A DNA stretch of 64,000 nt from an uncultured Mycoplasmatota bacterium (GCA_937944975.1 CALEBF010000012.1:1-64000), one strand, 5' to 3'. Shown: positions 7,890 through 17,843, counted from the stretch's first letter. Numbers and translations: made by a program. The notes: generated from the letters alone by a model not told the origin.

Positions 7890-10513
7890 ACGTTTTAAAT
7901 AAACTAACGATCAAACATTTACAGATGAACCGCAAAAGAACGACGGTGACGATCATCGGTGTCATACTATCGGCGGCATTGATGGTCGGAGTTGGCTTAC
8001 TGTTCTCGACTGTTCGTGAAAATTCCATCCAAACGGCAATCGAAGCGAGTGGTTCACATCATGTAGTGATCAGTAATATCGCATTGGATCAACGAGAACA
8101 ATTGGAAAAGAACGGAAAAATTGAAACTGTTTTGATGCGCCAAGCGATCGGTTTTAGTAAAATGGAGAGTTCGAAAGAAGAGTACCGACCATATTTCTAC
8201 GTGAATGGTTTATCTGACCGCTATTTAAAAGAACTGAGGGTAAAAGAAGGTAGACTTCCAGCAACCACCAATGAAATCGTTTTGACAAGTGGGGAAGATG
8301 AATTAAAAGATTATCATATTGGTGATCAAATCACGATGCATATAGGGGATCGTAAGATCGAAGGAGAAACGATTCGCGACAACATACCGTATTCAGAAAA
8401 GGAGATATTTGAACCCAAATTAGAAAGAACTTATACGATCGTTGGTATTGTAGAACCACTAAAGTCTGAATCGAGATCTGGTGGAGGATACTACGTTTAT
8501 ACGAAGGTCGATGAAGACTCAGGACAACCGTTAAATGCAATCATTACGTATTATTCGGTAGATGATGTTTACGAAAAAACGAGAGATATTGCTTTAAATC
8601 TTGGTTTTAAAGAAAAATCAGAAGGTAATTTTCACTATTTTGGAGAAGTCTCTTACAATGAATATTTACTCAGTATGTATGGACAATCACAATACGGAAA
8701 CGTCATGGAAGGAATGTATGGATTGATTGTGATGATCCTTGCCTTGATATCGATCGCATGTATTATCGTAATATATAATTCCTTTGCTATTTCTGTTATG
8801 GAACGAAAGAAGCAATTCGGGCTGTTCGCTAGTATTGGAGCGACGAAAAAGCAAATTCGTCATACTGTCTTTTTCGAAGCTTTCTTTATTGGTTTGATTG
8901 GAATCCCACTGGGAGTATTGGGCGGATATATTGGCATTTGGTGCGTTATTGAAATTATAAATGCACTATTGCCTAACGCATTTTCAGTGCCCCTCGTGTT
9001 GTCGACATATTTACCGCTCGTATTGATTCCTATTGGATTTATGATCGTCGTTATCTTGCTTTCCGCTTATCTTCCTGCACGTAAGGCTGGAAAGGTTACG
9101 CCAATCGAGGCGATTCGCCAAAACGACGATATTAAAATCAGTGGTCGAAAGGTAAAGACGCCAAAGTGGGTTCGTAAAATTTTCGGTGTCGAAGGTGAAA
9201 TCGCATTAAAGAACATGAAGCGAAGTAAGAAAAAATATCGTATTACGATCGTATCTTTATTTATTAGCATCGTCTTATTTATTTCCTTTTCAGCACTATT
9301 AGATTATGGAATCGAAGGAAGTTCTTCTTACTTTAATGATCGAGATTACGATATTACACTATATATTACAGATCAACAAACAGAGAAGGTAGAAGATTAT
9401 ATCCACTCTTTAGAAAAAGAAGAGGAAGTAGAAAAGATAAGTTATTTCCGAAATGATTATTTCGAAGCAGAGCCGATGCAGAAAGAAGATTATAACTCGG
9501 AATTGTATCGTATTTTTAAGGAATATTTAAATATGGACGATTCAAATGTTGGAATGGTTCGCGTGTATGGACTTGAGAGAAGTGCGTATGATGCATATAA
9601 AAAATCATTAGGTCTTACTTCCGACCGGCCTATATTGGTAGATATTACAAATCGAATTTACTACGATGAAAACTTAGATCGAAAGACATATCATGGTCCA
9701 ATTTATAATCAAAAAGAAGTAACCAATCTTTCACTATGGAAATATATTGCTGTAGACGAGACGTATAACGCGGAAGATCCAAGGGCAAACTATCAGAAGG
9801 ACGCTTATATCATTGATAATTTATATTATGCAGATGAAACCCCGTTTGGTGTTCCGGAGGATGATACGATGTCTACACCACTTGTGATTGTTTCTCCGGA
9901 AATGTACGATGACATCGTGAGTCATTTATCCGACGAGGATACCAAAAGTGGAATGTCATCGTCTTATGAAATTTCCATAAAAGCATCTACTTATCAAAAG
10001 CTCGACAAGAAATTTGAAAAAGAAGTAGAAGAAGGAACGAAGTTTGAATTTTTCTCTTATCATAATATTGCAGAAGATATGAAGATGCAGAGAAATCTGA
10101 TTCTTGTCTTGAAAATTCTACTTTACGGATTTATCGGATTAGTGACATTGATTGGCGTTACGAGTGTGTTCAATACGATCAACACTAATATCATGTTGCG
10201 AAGAAAAGAGTTTGCAATGTTGCGCAGTATGGGACTAACACCAAGTGGATTTAATCGAATTTTATGTTTTGAAAGCTTGTTCTTTGGATTTAAATCATTA
10301 TGCTATGGGTATATAGTTTCTTTGGGAATTGTTTATTTGTTTCATACACAAATTATGAATATCGTAAATCTTGGAGGAATGATGATTCCATGGAAGCCAA
10401 TGCTTTATGCAGCGATTGGAGTTTTCTCAATCGTGTTATTATCGATGTTCTATGCATCTAAAAAAATTAGAAAGGAAAATATTTTAGACTCCATTCGAGA
10501 TGAAAATATTTAA
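7886..10513 (+). CDS. FtsX-like ABC transporter permease, two FtsX domains
   Basis: An 875-aa membrane permease partnering the preceding ATPase. An N-terminal helix (about residues 17-38) is followed by a long extracytoplasmic domain, then a first FtsX block (about 275-405) containing MERKKQFGLFASIGATKKQ. A second extracytoplasmic domain follows and a C-terminal FtsX block (about 745-870) containing LRRKEFAMLRSMGLTPSG. The paired Gxx(R/K)(K/R)...(S/M)xG motifs are the family hallmark. Mechanotransmission or export of peptides or lipids is likely, and a two-component system next to it suggests antimicrobial-peptide resistance. It is longer than BceB and has two large outer domains, so it is not a classical BceB. 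Confidence 0.9.
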   Translation: MNVLNKLTIKHLQMNRKRTTVTIIGVILSAALMVGVGLLFSTVRENSIQTAIEASGSHHVVISNIALDQREQLEKNGKIETVLMRQAIGFSKMESSKEEYRPYFYVNGLSDRYLKELRVKEGRLPATTNEIVLTSGEDELKDYHIGDQITMHIGDRKIEGETIRDNIPYSEKEIFEPKLERTYTIVGIVEPLKSESRSGGGYYVYTKVDEDSGQPLNAIITYYSVDDVYEKTRDIALNLGFKEKSEGNFHYFGEVSYNEYLLSMYGQSQYGNVMEGMYGLIVMILALISIACIIVIYNSFAISVMERKKQFGLFASIGATKKQIRHTVFFEAFFIGLIGIPLGVLGGYIGIWCVIEIINALLPNAFSVPLVLSTYLPLVLIPIGFMIVVILLSAYLPARKAGKVTPIEAIRQNDDIKISGRKVKTPKWVRKIFGVEGEIALKNMKRSKKKYRITIVSLFISIVLFISFSALLDYGIEGSSSYFNDRDYDITLYITDQQTEKVEDYIHSLEKEEEVEKISYFRNDYFEAEPMQKEDYNSELYRIFKEYLNMDDSNVGMVRVYGLERSAYDAYKKSLGLTSDRPILVDITNRIYYDENLDRKTYHGPIYNQKEVTNLSLWKYIAVDETYNAEDPRANYQKDAYIIDNLYYADETPFGVPEDDTMSTPLVIVSPEMYDDIVSHLSDEDTKSGMSSSYEISIKASTYQKLDKKFEKEVEEGTKFEFFSYHNIAEDMKMQRNLILVLKILLYGFIGLVTLIGVTSVFNTINTNIMLRRKEFAMLRSMGLTPSGFNRILCFESLFFGFKSLCYGYIVSLGIVYLFHTQIMNIVNLGGMMIPWKPMLYAAIGVFSIVLLSMFYASKKIRKENILDSIRDENI

Positions 10514-10517
10514 GGAA

Positions 10518-10549
10518 GAAAGGGGCACCTTTAAGATGCCTTTTCTTTT
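10518..10549 (+). terminator. Terminator of the ABC operon
   Basis: GGGGCA and TGCC pair with flanking A and T runs and lead into TTTTCTTTT. Confidence 0.6.
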
Positions 10550-10594
10550 ATGAATTTTTATCTCGAATTGTGGTATAATACAGCTGGTGATATT

Positions 10595-11959
10595 ATGAAG
10601 TTAGACAAGCGTTTTGTGTTTCGAAAAACTTTTGTAAAACGGTTTGGAATTTTACTTTCTATTCTTCTATTAGGATTTTTATTACTCATTTGTTATAGAG
10701 TGTTTCCAAAAACAGAGCATAGAACAGATGATTTGGTGACAATCGTAAAAAGTACGAAACGATACGATATGTATTTTTCTTATCCGATTAGTCATCATCG
10801 TGAAGTAGATAGAGAGATAAAGCGGTATATTCAAACGGAAACGAATCAGTTTTTAGACACAATAGATAAAGATCAAAAGGAAAAACAGCATTTAGAAATT
10901 ACGCATAGAACATATCCTTATCGTACTTTTAAAACGATTGTCTTTTTGTCTCAGGGAAAGATAGAATCTTTATACTACGATGATAACGAAGGAACTTTAC
11001 TAAAGCATTCTGATTTTTTTAAGACAGATCAGAAATCTTTTGAGGCACTGAAACGTGCGATAAAATCATCTTTATTATCAGAATTGTTCCGTCAACAAAT
11101 ATCGATCGATCAAGAAAAAATCAATCAAAAATTTCCGAAAATGGATCTTGACGATCTTCATTTCGTATTTCATGAAAATGGAGTTGCGTTCTTTTTTGGT
11201 AAAGAGTTCTTAAACGAACTAAAAACACCAGTTCAAGTAACATTGTCTTATGCAGCAATGTGGCCTTATATTCAAACGAAGCAAGTTCGAAGAGAAGATC
11301 GACCAACGGAAGAGGAATTAGAACATACGAAAATGGGGTTACCAAACGTAGAAGGAAAGAAATTAGTTGCTTTAACGTTTGATGATGGTCCTGGAGGAAA
11401 GACGACGACGGCATTGTTAGACGGATTAAAGGCGAGAAATGCAAGGGTAACTTTTTTTCAATTAGGAACAAGAGCAGAACGTTTTCCAGAGCTTGCCGCA
11501 CGTGCAGCAAAAGAAGGACATGAAGTTGGAAGTCATACGTATGATCATCAAAATTTGAAAAAATTGTCTTTAGAAGGGGTTCAGTTTGAAATTACTACGA
11601 CAAATCAGATTATTGGTAGTGCGACGGGGAAATCAGTAGGCCTACTCAGACCACCATATGGAAGTTACGACGATCGGACGAAGACAGCAGGAATGTCAAT
11701 TATTTTATGGAATGTAGATACTTTAGATTGGAAATTAAAAAATAAAGATGCGATTCTCGCACGTATGAAGGAAACTGTAAAAGATGGAGATATTATTTTG
11801 ATGCATGATATTTACCAAACGAGTGTCGATGCTGCATTAGAATTTATCGATTATGCTCGTGGACAGGGGTTTGAATTTGTGACAGTTTCTGAGCTTGCGA
11901 TGCTTCGCGGAACGGAGCTGGTACCAGGACAAGTATACTATTCATTGAAAGCGAAGTAA
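10595..11959 (+). CDS. Membrane-anchored polysaccharide deacetylase (PdaC-like)
   Basis: A 454-aa enzyme expected to deacetylate peptidoglycan or another wall glycan outside the cell. A basic N-terminus and one TM helix (about residues 17-35) are followed by a DUF3298/DUF4163-like region, then a NodB domain. Its motifs are LTFDDGPG at about 258 (catalytic Asp and metal Asp), SHTYDH at about 312 (HxxxH metal site) and LRPPYG at about 350. Layout and length match Bacillus PdaC. An ATG 45 bases upstream is in frame, but a TATAAT box (10573-10578) lies after it, so the start at 10595 is preferred. It lies next to dcw genes. Confidence 0.9.
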   Translation: MKLDKRFVFRKTFVKRFGILLSILLLGFLLLICYRVFPKTEHRTDDLVTIVKSTKRYDMYFSYPISHHREVDREIKRYIQTETNQFLDTIDKDQKEKQHLEITHRTYPYRTFKTIVFLSQGKIESLYYDDNEGTLLKHSDFFKTDQKSFEALKRAIKSSLLSELFRQQISIDQEKINQKFPKMDLDDLHFVFHENGVAFFFGKEFLNELKTPVQVTLSYAAMWPYIQTKQVRREDRPTEEELEHTKMGLPNVEGKKLVALTFDDGPGGKTTTALLDGLKARNARVTFFQLGTRAERFPELAARAAKEGHEVGSHTYDHQNLKKLSLEGVQFEITTTNQIIGSATGKSVGLLRPPYGSYDDRTKTAGMSIILWNVDTLDWKLKNKDAILARMKETVKDGDIILMHDIYQTSVDAALEFIDYARGQGFEFVTVSELAMLRGTELVPGQVYYSLKAK

Positions 11960-11971
11960 TTCGCTTTTTTA
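11948..11971 (+). terminator. Intrinsic terminator of the deacetylase
   Basis: AAGCGAA and TTCGCTT pair around GTAA, with a T run. The stop codon sits in the loop. Confidence 0.85.
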
Positions 11972-11979
11972 ATAAAAAG

Positions 11980-12008
11980 TTCATAAACAACAAATGCTAT
12001 GATATAAT
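11980..12008 (+). promoter_or_regulatory. Promoter of murG-murB
   Basis: TTCATA and TATAAT are separated by 17 bases; the start codon is 21 bases further on. Confidence 0.6.
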
Positions 12009-12029
12009 GGTAATAGGATGTGATTATAA

Positions 12030-13124
12030 ATGAGAGTGATCATCAGTGCTGGCGGAACGGGAGGACATATCTATCCAGCTCTTGCCATTATTAATAAAAT
12101 TAAAGAAAGAGAACCAGATAGTGAGTTTCTATATATAGGAACGCATAATCGAATGGAGAAGGATATTGTTCCAAAACGTGGAATTCCGTTTGAAACAATT
12201 GAAATATATGGAGTGTATAGAAAGAAAATATACAAGAATGTTAAGACGGTTTATTGCATGATAAAAAGTTATCAAAAATGTAAGAAGATCATAAGAGAAT
12301 TCCGTCCAGATGTCGTGATAGGGGTCGGAGGATATGTGACAGCGCCTGTGTTAAAAGCAGCGAAGAAATATCACATTCCAACGTTTATTCACGAACAGAA
12401 CAGTGTCCCAGGAGCTTCCAATCAATATTTGATGAAGTTCGTCGATAAAATTGGTGTGTCTTTTCCATCCAGCATCGATTACTTTCCAAAAGAAAAGACA
12501 GTTTATACTGGAAATCCTTGCAGTGAAGATGCTTTGAAGCAACCTGCGATTGCAAAAATCGATTTGGGATTAAGTGAACATAAAAAACTCGTTTTGATCG
12601 TCATGGGCTCTTTAGGGTCTTCTAAAGTAAATGAAATGATGATGGATAGTTTTTCTCTTTTTGAAAAGAAAGATTATCAACTATTATTTGTGACAGGAAA
12701 AGACAGTTATGAGGAAGTTTCTAAAAAGAAGTTTCCGGACAATGTTAAAGTAGTTCCATACGTAGAGGGAATGCCTCGCGTTATGAAAAAGACGGACGTC
12801 ATGATTTCTCGGGCCGGAGCTTCTACATTAAGCGAAATTATTGCACTTGAAGTACCATCTATTTTGATACCGAGTCCTTACGTTCCAAATAATCATCAAT
12901 ATAAAAATGCGATGGATTTAGTCGAGTCACATGCAGCAGATATTTTAGAGGAAAAAGATTTTACGAAAGAAACGTTGGTAGAAAAAGTAGACAACCTGAT
13001 GAAAGCGAGTGTTCGTGTTGAAATGAAACAAAATTTGCGAAAATTGCAGGTACCCGATAGTGCAGAGAGAATTTACCAATGCATCAGAGAGTTAATAGGT
13101 GAGAAAGATGAAGACAGAACTTGA
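12030..13124 (+). CDS. murG: UDP-GlcNAc:undecaprenyl-PP-MurNAc-pentapeptide GlcNAc transferase
   Basis: A 364-aa GT28 glycosyltransferase that turns lipid I into lipid II at the inner face of the membrane. The N-terminal glycine motif GGTGGHIYPA is at residues 8-17, and the second HEQN with a VPG follows near residue 130. The UDP-GlcNAc site with SRAGASTLSE and the PSPYVPNNHQ element lie in the C-terminal half. Length is standard. It overlaps murB by 17 bases, giving a murG-murB pair upstream of divIB-ftsA-ftsZ as in dcw clusters. Confidence 0.96.
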   Translation: MRVIISAGGTGGHIYPALAIINKIKEREPDSEFLYIGTHNRMEKDIVPKRGIPFETIEIYGVYRKKIYKNVKTVYCMIKSYQKCKKIIREFRPDVVIGVGGYVTAPVLKAAKKYHIPTFIHEQNSVPGASNQYLMKFVDKIGVSFPSSIDYFPKEKTVYTGNPCSEDALKQPAIAKIDLGLSEHKKLVLIVMGSLGSSKVNEMMMDSFSLFEKKDYQLLFVTGKDSYEEVSKKKFPDNVKVVPYVEGMPRVMKKTDVMISRAGASTLSEIIALEVPSILIPSPYVPNNHQYKNAMDLVESHAADILEEKDFTKETLVEKVDNLMKASVRVEMKQNLRKLQVPDSAERIYQCIRELIGEKDEDRT

Positions 13125-13998
13125 AAAAATCAATTGTGGGAAAGTGTTAGAAAATTGTAGTTTAAAACAATATACGACTTATCGTGCAGGAGGAATTGCT
13201 GATTATATCGTATTTCCAGAATCAATAGAGCAACTGAAAAATTTAATGCAGTATTTAAATGAAAAAAATATTAAACATAAAGTAGTAGGGTATGGATCTA
13301 ACTTACTTTTTTCAGACGATGGATATCGAGGTGTTTTGATTAAGTTAGATGCACTTCATACGTGCGAATTTTATGGAACAAAAGTTGTTGTTGGGGCTGG
13401 ATATCCTCTTATGAAACTGGCAATCAAAGCCGCAAAATTGGGATTAACTGGGTTAGAATTTGCAGCAGGGATCCCTGGAACTGTCGGTGGGGCGGTCTAT
13501 ATGAATGCAGGCGCATATAAAAGTGATATGGGATATATCGTAAGTGAAATCAAGGTGTTGACGCCTGAACTAACAGTGAAGACGATGTACAATCGTGAAT
13601 TAGAGTTTCACTACCGTACTTCTTTTTTACAGACGCATCCAGGATATATCTGTTTAGAGGCAACATTGATTTTAACAAAAGGAACGGAGGCTGCGATTCG
13701 CAGTGTCATGGAAGATAGAAAAAAGAGGCGATTGATGACACAACCCCTCGAATACCCTTCAGCGGGAAGTGTGTTCCGAAATCCGGAAGGAGTTGCAGCG
13801 GGAAAATTGATCGAAGACTGCGGCTTGAAAGGTATGAGAATTGGTGGAGCAGAAGTAAGTCGGAAACATGCCAATTTCATTATCAATGTCGATCACGCGA
13901 ATGCAAACGATATTCGAAAATTGATCTTAACCGTTCAAGAAACTGTTTGGAAGAAGAAAAAAATCAAGTTAAAATGCGAACAAGAATTTGTAGATTAA
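13108..13998 (+). CDS. murB: UDP-N-acetylenolpyruvoylglucosamine reductase
   Basis: A 296-aa FAD enzyme that reduces UDP-GlcNAc-enolpyruvate to UDP-MurNAc with NADPH. Visible motifs are YRAGG with GYGSNLL (FAD domain), GIPGTVGGAVYMNAGAY, SAGSVFRNP with the catalytic Ser, and KHANFIIN near the C-terminus. The length and SAGS element fit the short type II MurB. A GTG at 13099 is in frame but is part of the AGGTGAG ribosome site; ATG 13108 is chosen. The start lies inside murG, implying coupled translation. Confidence 0.96.
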   Translation: MKTELEKINCGKVLENCSLKQYTTYRAGGIADYIVFPESIEQLKNLMQYLNEKNIKHKVVGYGSNLLFSDDGYRGVLIKLDALHTCEFYGTKVVVGAGYPLMKLAIKAAKLGLTGLEFAAGIPGTVGGAVYMNAGAYKSDMGYIVSEIKVLTPELTVKTMYNRELEFHYRTSFLQTHPGYICLEATLILTKGTEAAIRSVMEDRKKRRLMTQPLEYPSAGSVFRNPEGVAAGKLIEDCGLKGMRIGGAEVSRKHANFIINVDHANANDIRKLILTVQETVWKKKKIKLKCEQEFVD

Positions 13999-14011
13999 TT
14001 CTTGTTTTTTT
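13979..14011 (+). terminator. Terminator after murB
   Basis: AACAAGAATT and AATTCTTGTT form a 10-bp stem with a T tail, overlapping the murB stop. Confidence 0.85.
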
Positions 14012-14083
14012 AATGATATCTTCTTTTGTCACTTTCTTTTTGAAACAAATATGATATAATGAGATAGAATAAGGAGGATCGGT

Positions 14084-14821
14084 ATGGCGAAGAAAAAAGA
14101 GAAAAAGAATGCTTCTTCGAAAACTTCTAAAAAACATGCGAAGAAAAATAAACGTCAGAAAAAACATGTCAAGATTCGCTATGGTCGTATTGCGATTGCA
14201 ATTTTGATCCTTCTTGGTATCGGATTTATTTTGTATCATACGCTCGATTTATCGATCCGCAATATCTATGTAAAAAATAATCAGGTTTTGACGGATCAAC
14301 AAGTCATAGAACGTGCACAGGTAGAAGATTATCCATCGACGTTTGAGGAACTTTCCTTTTTTATCGAAAGTCGGTTAGAAGATGACATCATGATCAAAAG
14401 TGCGAGCGTCAAGAAGGAGGGGTTATTTTCGGTAACGATCACTGTCGAGGAAAATAGACCATTATTCTACGATGTTAACAAAAATAAGGTGATTTTATTG
14501 GACGGTCAGACGACCGATGGGAATTACGTCGTTCCGACGTTGATTAATTATACGCCGGATAAATTATATAAAAAGCTGCAGAAGAAACTAGCAGAGCTCG
14601 ATACGGAGATTTTGAGCCGCATTTCAGAAATCGAATACAATCCAAACGAAGTAGACCAGAGTAGATTTTTACTATCGATGACGGATGGTAACTATGTGTA
14701 TCTATCCTTGAATCAGTTTCAAAAAATCAATAGCTATCTAGAAATTATGAAGACGTTCCAAAACAAAAAAGGAATCTTATATCTAGATTCTGGTGAATAC
14801 TTTAGAATCCTTGAAAATTAG
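14084..14821 (+). CDS. divIB: Cell division protein DivIB/FtsQ
   Basis: A 245-aa bitopic divisome protein. The first 33 residues are almost all Lys, Arg, Ser and Ala and should be cytoplasmic. One TM helix spans about 35-53. An extracellular POTRA domain with IRNIYVKNNQVLTDQQV follows, then a beta domain. It should act with DivIC and FtsL to control septal wall synthesis. An AAGGAGG site precedes the ATG. Its position between murB and ftsA supports the call. It is flanked by terminators, so it may be expressed on its own. Confidence 0.9.
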   Translation: MAKKKEKKNASSKTSKKHAKKNKRQKKHVKIRYGRIAIAILILLGIGFILYHTLDLSIRNIYVKNNQVLTDQQVIERAQVEDYPSTFEELSFFIESRLEDDIMIKSASVKKEGLFSVTITVEENRPLFYDVNKNKVILLDGQTTDGNYVVPTLINYTPDKLYKKLQKKLAELDTEILSRISEIEYNPNEVDQSRFLLSMTDGNYVYLSLNQFQKINSYLEIMKTFQNKKGILYLDSGEYFRILEN

Positions 14822-14840
14822 TTCGAAATGAACTTTTTTC
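14820..14840 (+). terminator. Terminator after divIB
   Basis: AGTTC and GAACT pair around GAAAT and are followed by TTTTT. Confidence 0.6.
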
Positions 14841-14841
14841 T

Positions 14842-14870
14842 TTTACATTTCATAAAAAATATAGTATAAT
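14842..14870 (+). promoter_or_regulatory. Promoter of ftsA-ftsZ
   Basis: TTTACA and TATAAT are spaced by 17 bases, and the ftsA start codon is 27 bases downstream. Confidence 0.7.
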
Positions 14871-14897
14871 ATGTGTTAGATTGTAGGAGATGGTGAT

Positions 14898-16178
14898 ATG
14901 AAGCGCATTTATTCTAGCATCGATATTGGGTCTGATACCATTAAAGTTGTCGTATGCGAATTATACAAGAATAAGTTAAACTTACTAGCAGCATCTTCCG
15001 TAAAATCAAAGGGAATTAAAAAGGGACTAATTACTGATTTTGAACAGGCAGAGCGTTCTATTAAACAGGCGTTTGTCGAAATCGAAGAAATGCTTGGAAT
15101 TCAAATTAAAAAAGTGATTGCTTCTATTCCGAGTTACCAAGTAGAGTTTACGATGGTAACAGGAGAGGTTAACATCGAACAGTACATCGATGAAGATATC
15201 ATGGATGCAGAACCGATGGATGGTACGATCACTGGAGAAGATATCACGAGAGTACTTCAGGTAGCGATGGAATCGAAGGAAAAGACAAATCAAGAGATCG
15301 TAACGATTCTTCCGATCGATTTTAAAGTGGATGATAAAAAGGTTGTGAAAGATCCAAAGGGACTTACTGCAAAAACATTATCTGCACGTGGTATTTTGGT
15401 AACGACCCCAAAGAAGAATATGTATTCTGTCGTGGGACTTTTAGATCGCATCGGAATCGAAGTTGTCGATGTATCGATCAATCCAATTGGAGATAGTTTT
15501 GCATTCAAAGATAAAAAGATGGATGAATCAGTTGGAGCGATCATCAATATTGGAAGCGAAGTGACATCGGTATCTTTATACAATAAGGGAATTATCGTAA
15601 AAAATCACTTGATTGGTTTAGGAGGAAGAAATATCGATAACGATATTTCCTACATGTATAGACTGGATCATAGTACGGCGGTACATTTAAAAGAGAAGTG
15701 TGCGCTCGCTCACAAGTTACATGCCAACACGAGTGAGATTTACGAAGTGACAAACACGTATGGTGAGACGATCAAGATCAATCAATACGAACTATCTGAG
15801 GTTGTCATGTCACGTTTGGAAGAGATTTTATCGCTTGCGAAAAAAGAAATTCAATCTCTTACGAATCGTCATTTAGATTACACGATCATTACGGGTGGTG
15901 TAAGTAACATGACGAATTTCGGATATATTGCCGACGATGTATTCGGTAGAGGAACGACTGTTGGAAATGTAAAATTGGTAGGAATTCGAAATAATCGCTA
16001 TGCTTCTGCGGTAGGAAATATAGTTTATTTCGTAAATAAGTTGAAATTAAAGGGTCAAAGTTATACAATGGTAAGTAGAGAGGGCCAAGAAGAATTATCA
16101 ACAATATCGAGAAATTTAATTAATGTATCAAACGAATCAATGTTAGGTAAAGTATTTGGGTACTTTTTCAGCGAATAA
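14898..16178 (+). CDS. ftsA: Cell division protein FtsA
   Basis: A 426-aa actin-like ATPase that tethers FtsZ filaments to the membrane. The phosphate 1 motif SSIDIGSDTIKVVV is at residues 6-19, the 1C insertion lies between the first strands, and the second phosphate and adenosine motifs (INIGSEVTSV near 220, ITGGVSNM near 330) are clear. The C-terminal amphipathic membrane-targeting helix is seen as MLGKVFGYFFSE. It lies 11 bases upstream of ftsZ and shares its promoter. Confidence 0.95.
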   Translation: MKRIYSSIDIGSDTIKVVVCELYKNKLNLLAASSVKSKGIKKGLITDFEQAERSIKQAFVEIEEMLGIQIKKVIASIPSYQVEFTMVTGEVNIEQYIDEDIMDAEPMDGTITGEDITRVLQVAMESKEKTNQEIVTILPIDFKVDDKKVVKDPKGLTAKTLSARGILVTTPKKNMYSVVGLLDRIGIEVVDVSINPIGDSFAFKDKKMDESVGAIINIGSEVTSVSLYNKGIIVKNHLIGLGGRNIDNDISYMYRLDHSTAVHLKEKCALAHKLHANTSEIYEVTNTYGETIKINQYELSEVVMSRLEEILSLAKKEIQSLTNRHLDYTIITGGVSNMTNFGYIADDVFGRGTTVGNVKLVGIRNNRYASAVGNIVYFVNKLKLKGQSYTMVSREGQEELSTISRNLINVSNESMLGKVFGYFFSE

Positions 16179-16189
16179 GGAGGAAGAAA

Positions 16190-17260
16190 ATGTTTGACTT
16201 AGAAATGGATCAATTAGCAAAAATTAAAGTCATTGGTGTTGGTGGTGGAGGAAATAACGCCGTTAACAGAATGATTGAATCAGGAGTAAAAGGGGTTGAC
16301 TTCATTGTTGCCAATACAGACTTACAAGTTTTAAACAACTCAAAAGCTGAGGTGAAAATTCAAATTGGTGCGGAACTTACCAATGGACTAGGAGCAGGAG
16401 CAAATCCTCAAATTGGAAAAGAAGCTGCACTCGAGACGAAACAAGAGATTGAAGCGGCATTAGAAGGTGCTGATATGGTATTTATCACTTGTGGTATGGG
16501 TGGTGGAACTGGAACAGGAGCTGCGCCAGTCATCGCTGAAATTTCACAAGAAATGGGAGCGCTTACAGTTGGAATCGTAACGAAACCATTCTCATTCGAA
16601 GGAAAAAAACGTATGGATCAAGCGCTTTCAGGATTGGATGAATTAAAGAAACACGTAGATACTTTAATCGTTATTCCAAATGACCGTTTGAGAGAGATTA
16701 TCGACAAGTCTACACCACTTGTAGATTCATTTAGAGAAGTAGATAACGTGTTAAGACGAGGAGTACAATCTATTTCAGATTTGATCGCAGTTGCAGGACT
16801 TATCAACCTCGACTTTGCTGATGTTAAAGCCGTTATGGAGAATCGTGGAAACGCTCTTATCGGAATCGGTATGGGTGTTGGAGAAGACAGAGCTGCAGAG
16901 GCTGCACGTCAAGCGGTATCTAGCCCACTTTTAGAAACGAGCATCAGTGGAGCTACAGATGCAATTATCAACGTTACAGGTGGTTCTAACTTGACATTAT
17001 TTGAAGTAGAAGAGGCAGCTGATGTGATCCGTACGAGCGCAAACACGGATATCAATACGATCTTCGGAGCTGTCATCAATGAAAACTTGAATGATGAAAT
17101 TATTGTAACTGTTATCGCAACAGGATTCGAAGAAGAAAAAGAACCTTTATACCACTCTTATGGAAATAGAGATAACACGGTAGAAACAGATACGTCAGAT
17201 GAAGAACCAGCAGGAAGTGAAATCGATATTCCATCTTTCTTAAGAAAAAGAGGATTCTAA
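16190..17260 (+). CDS. ftsZ: Cell division GTPase FtsZ
   Basis: A 356-aa tubulin homologue that forms the Z-ring. It has GVGGGGNNAVNRM at residues 16-28, the tubulin signature GGGTGTGAAP at about 104-113, the T7-loop region around NLDFADVKAVM, and a conserved C-terminal peptide EIDIPSFLRKRGF that binds FtsA and other partners. The linker before it is short and acidic. It has a strong AAGGAGG site directly after ftsA and is followed by a terminator. In Bacillus spoIIGA-sigE-sigG follow soon after ftsZ; here an accessory cassette intervenes. Confidence 0.98.
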   Translation: MFDLEMDQLAKIKVIGVGGGGNNAVNRMIESGVKGVDFIVANTDLQVLNNSKAEVKIQIGAELTNGLGAGANPQIGKEAALETKQEIEAALEGADMVFITCGMGGGTGTGAAPVIAEISQEMGALTVGIVTKPFSFEGKKRMDQALSGLDELKKHVDTLIVIPNDRLREIIDKSTPLVDSFREVDNVLRRGVQSISDLIAVAGLINLDFADVKAVMENRGNALIGIGMGVGEDRAAEAARQAVSSPLLETSISGATDAIINVTGGSNLTLFEVEEAADVIRTSANTDINTIFGAVINENLNDEIIVTVIATGFEEEKEPLYHSYGNRDNTVETDTSDEEPAGSEIDIPSFLRKRGF

Positions 17261-17261
17261 G

Positions 17262-17286
17262 AGATAGCAAGCGCTATCTTTTTTTA
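17262..17286 (+). terminator. Terminator of ftsAZ
   Basis: AGATAGC and GCTATCT form a 7-bp stem with an AAGC loop and a run of seven T. Confidence 0.9.
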
Positions 17287-17296
17287 GGAGGAATTT

Positions 17297-17749
17297 ATGA
17301 TTGTTGATTTGAAAGAATATCGAGCTTGGATAGAAGAATACTGCACATTATGTGCGAAAGAATGGAGTACGGAAAAAGATCCTTTGAAATTAGAACAAAA
17401 GATTCAAAACAAAGTAAAACGTATTCAAACGAACGAGAACGACCAATTGATCGTCGCTTTGGGATATATCGAAGATCATACATTGATCGGTTTTATCTCT
17501 TTATTTCATTACGATGGCGATGAGAGAAGAGATTTGACACCATGGTATGCAACGATGTATGTCAAGGAAGAATATAGAGGACGTGGGTATTCTAAAAAAC
17601 TCCATCGAGCAATTCTAGAAGAAACAAAAAGAAGAGGATATCATAGTGTTTATTTGAAGAGTGATTTAGAAAACTACTATGAAAAATTTGGAGCGACATT
17701 CATGGAAGTTTTAAAAAATGGGGAAAATTTGTACCAGATTAAATTATAG
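17297..17749 (+). CDS. GNAT-family N-acetyltransferase
   Basis: A 150-aa acetyl-CoA dependent transferase. Motif A (YVKEEYRGRGYSKKLH, about residues 87-102) holds the R/Q-x-x-G-x-G/A acetyl-CoA loop, and the C-terminal YEKFGATFMEV is the usual motif B end. The substrate cannot be told. It begins 10 bases after the ftsZ terminator with an AGGAGG site, so it may rely on read-through. Codon use and composition are like the surrounding backbone genes. Confidence 0.85.
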   Translation: MIVDLKEYRAWIEEYCTLCAKEWSTEKDPLKLEQKIQNKVKRIQTNENDQLIVALGYIEDHTLIGFISLFHYDGDERRDLTPWYATMYVKEEYRGRGYSKKLHRAILEETKRRGYHSVYLKSDLENYYEKFGATFMEVLKNGENLYQIKL

Positions 17750-17843
17750 GGGATTAAAAAATGTTATAAGAATAGTGTGTATATGTGATGTGTTATGAAT
17801 CGTATTAAAGAATTATAAAAACAAACAGGTAGAATTAAAAAAA

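Noticed and set aside
10550..10594. Upstream ATG as start of the polysaccharide deacetylase
   Set aside because: A TATAAT box lies between it and the second ATG, and it has no ribosome site.
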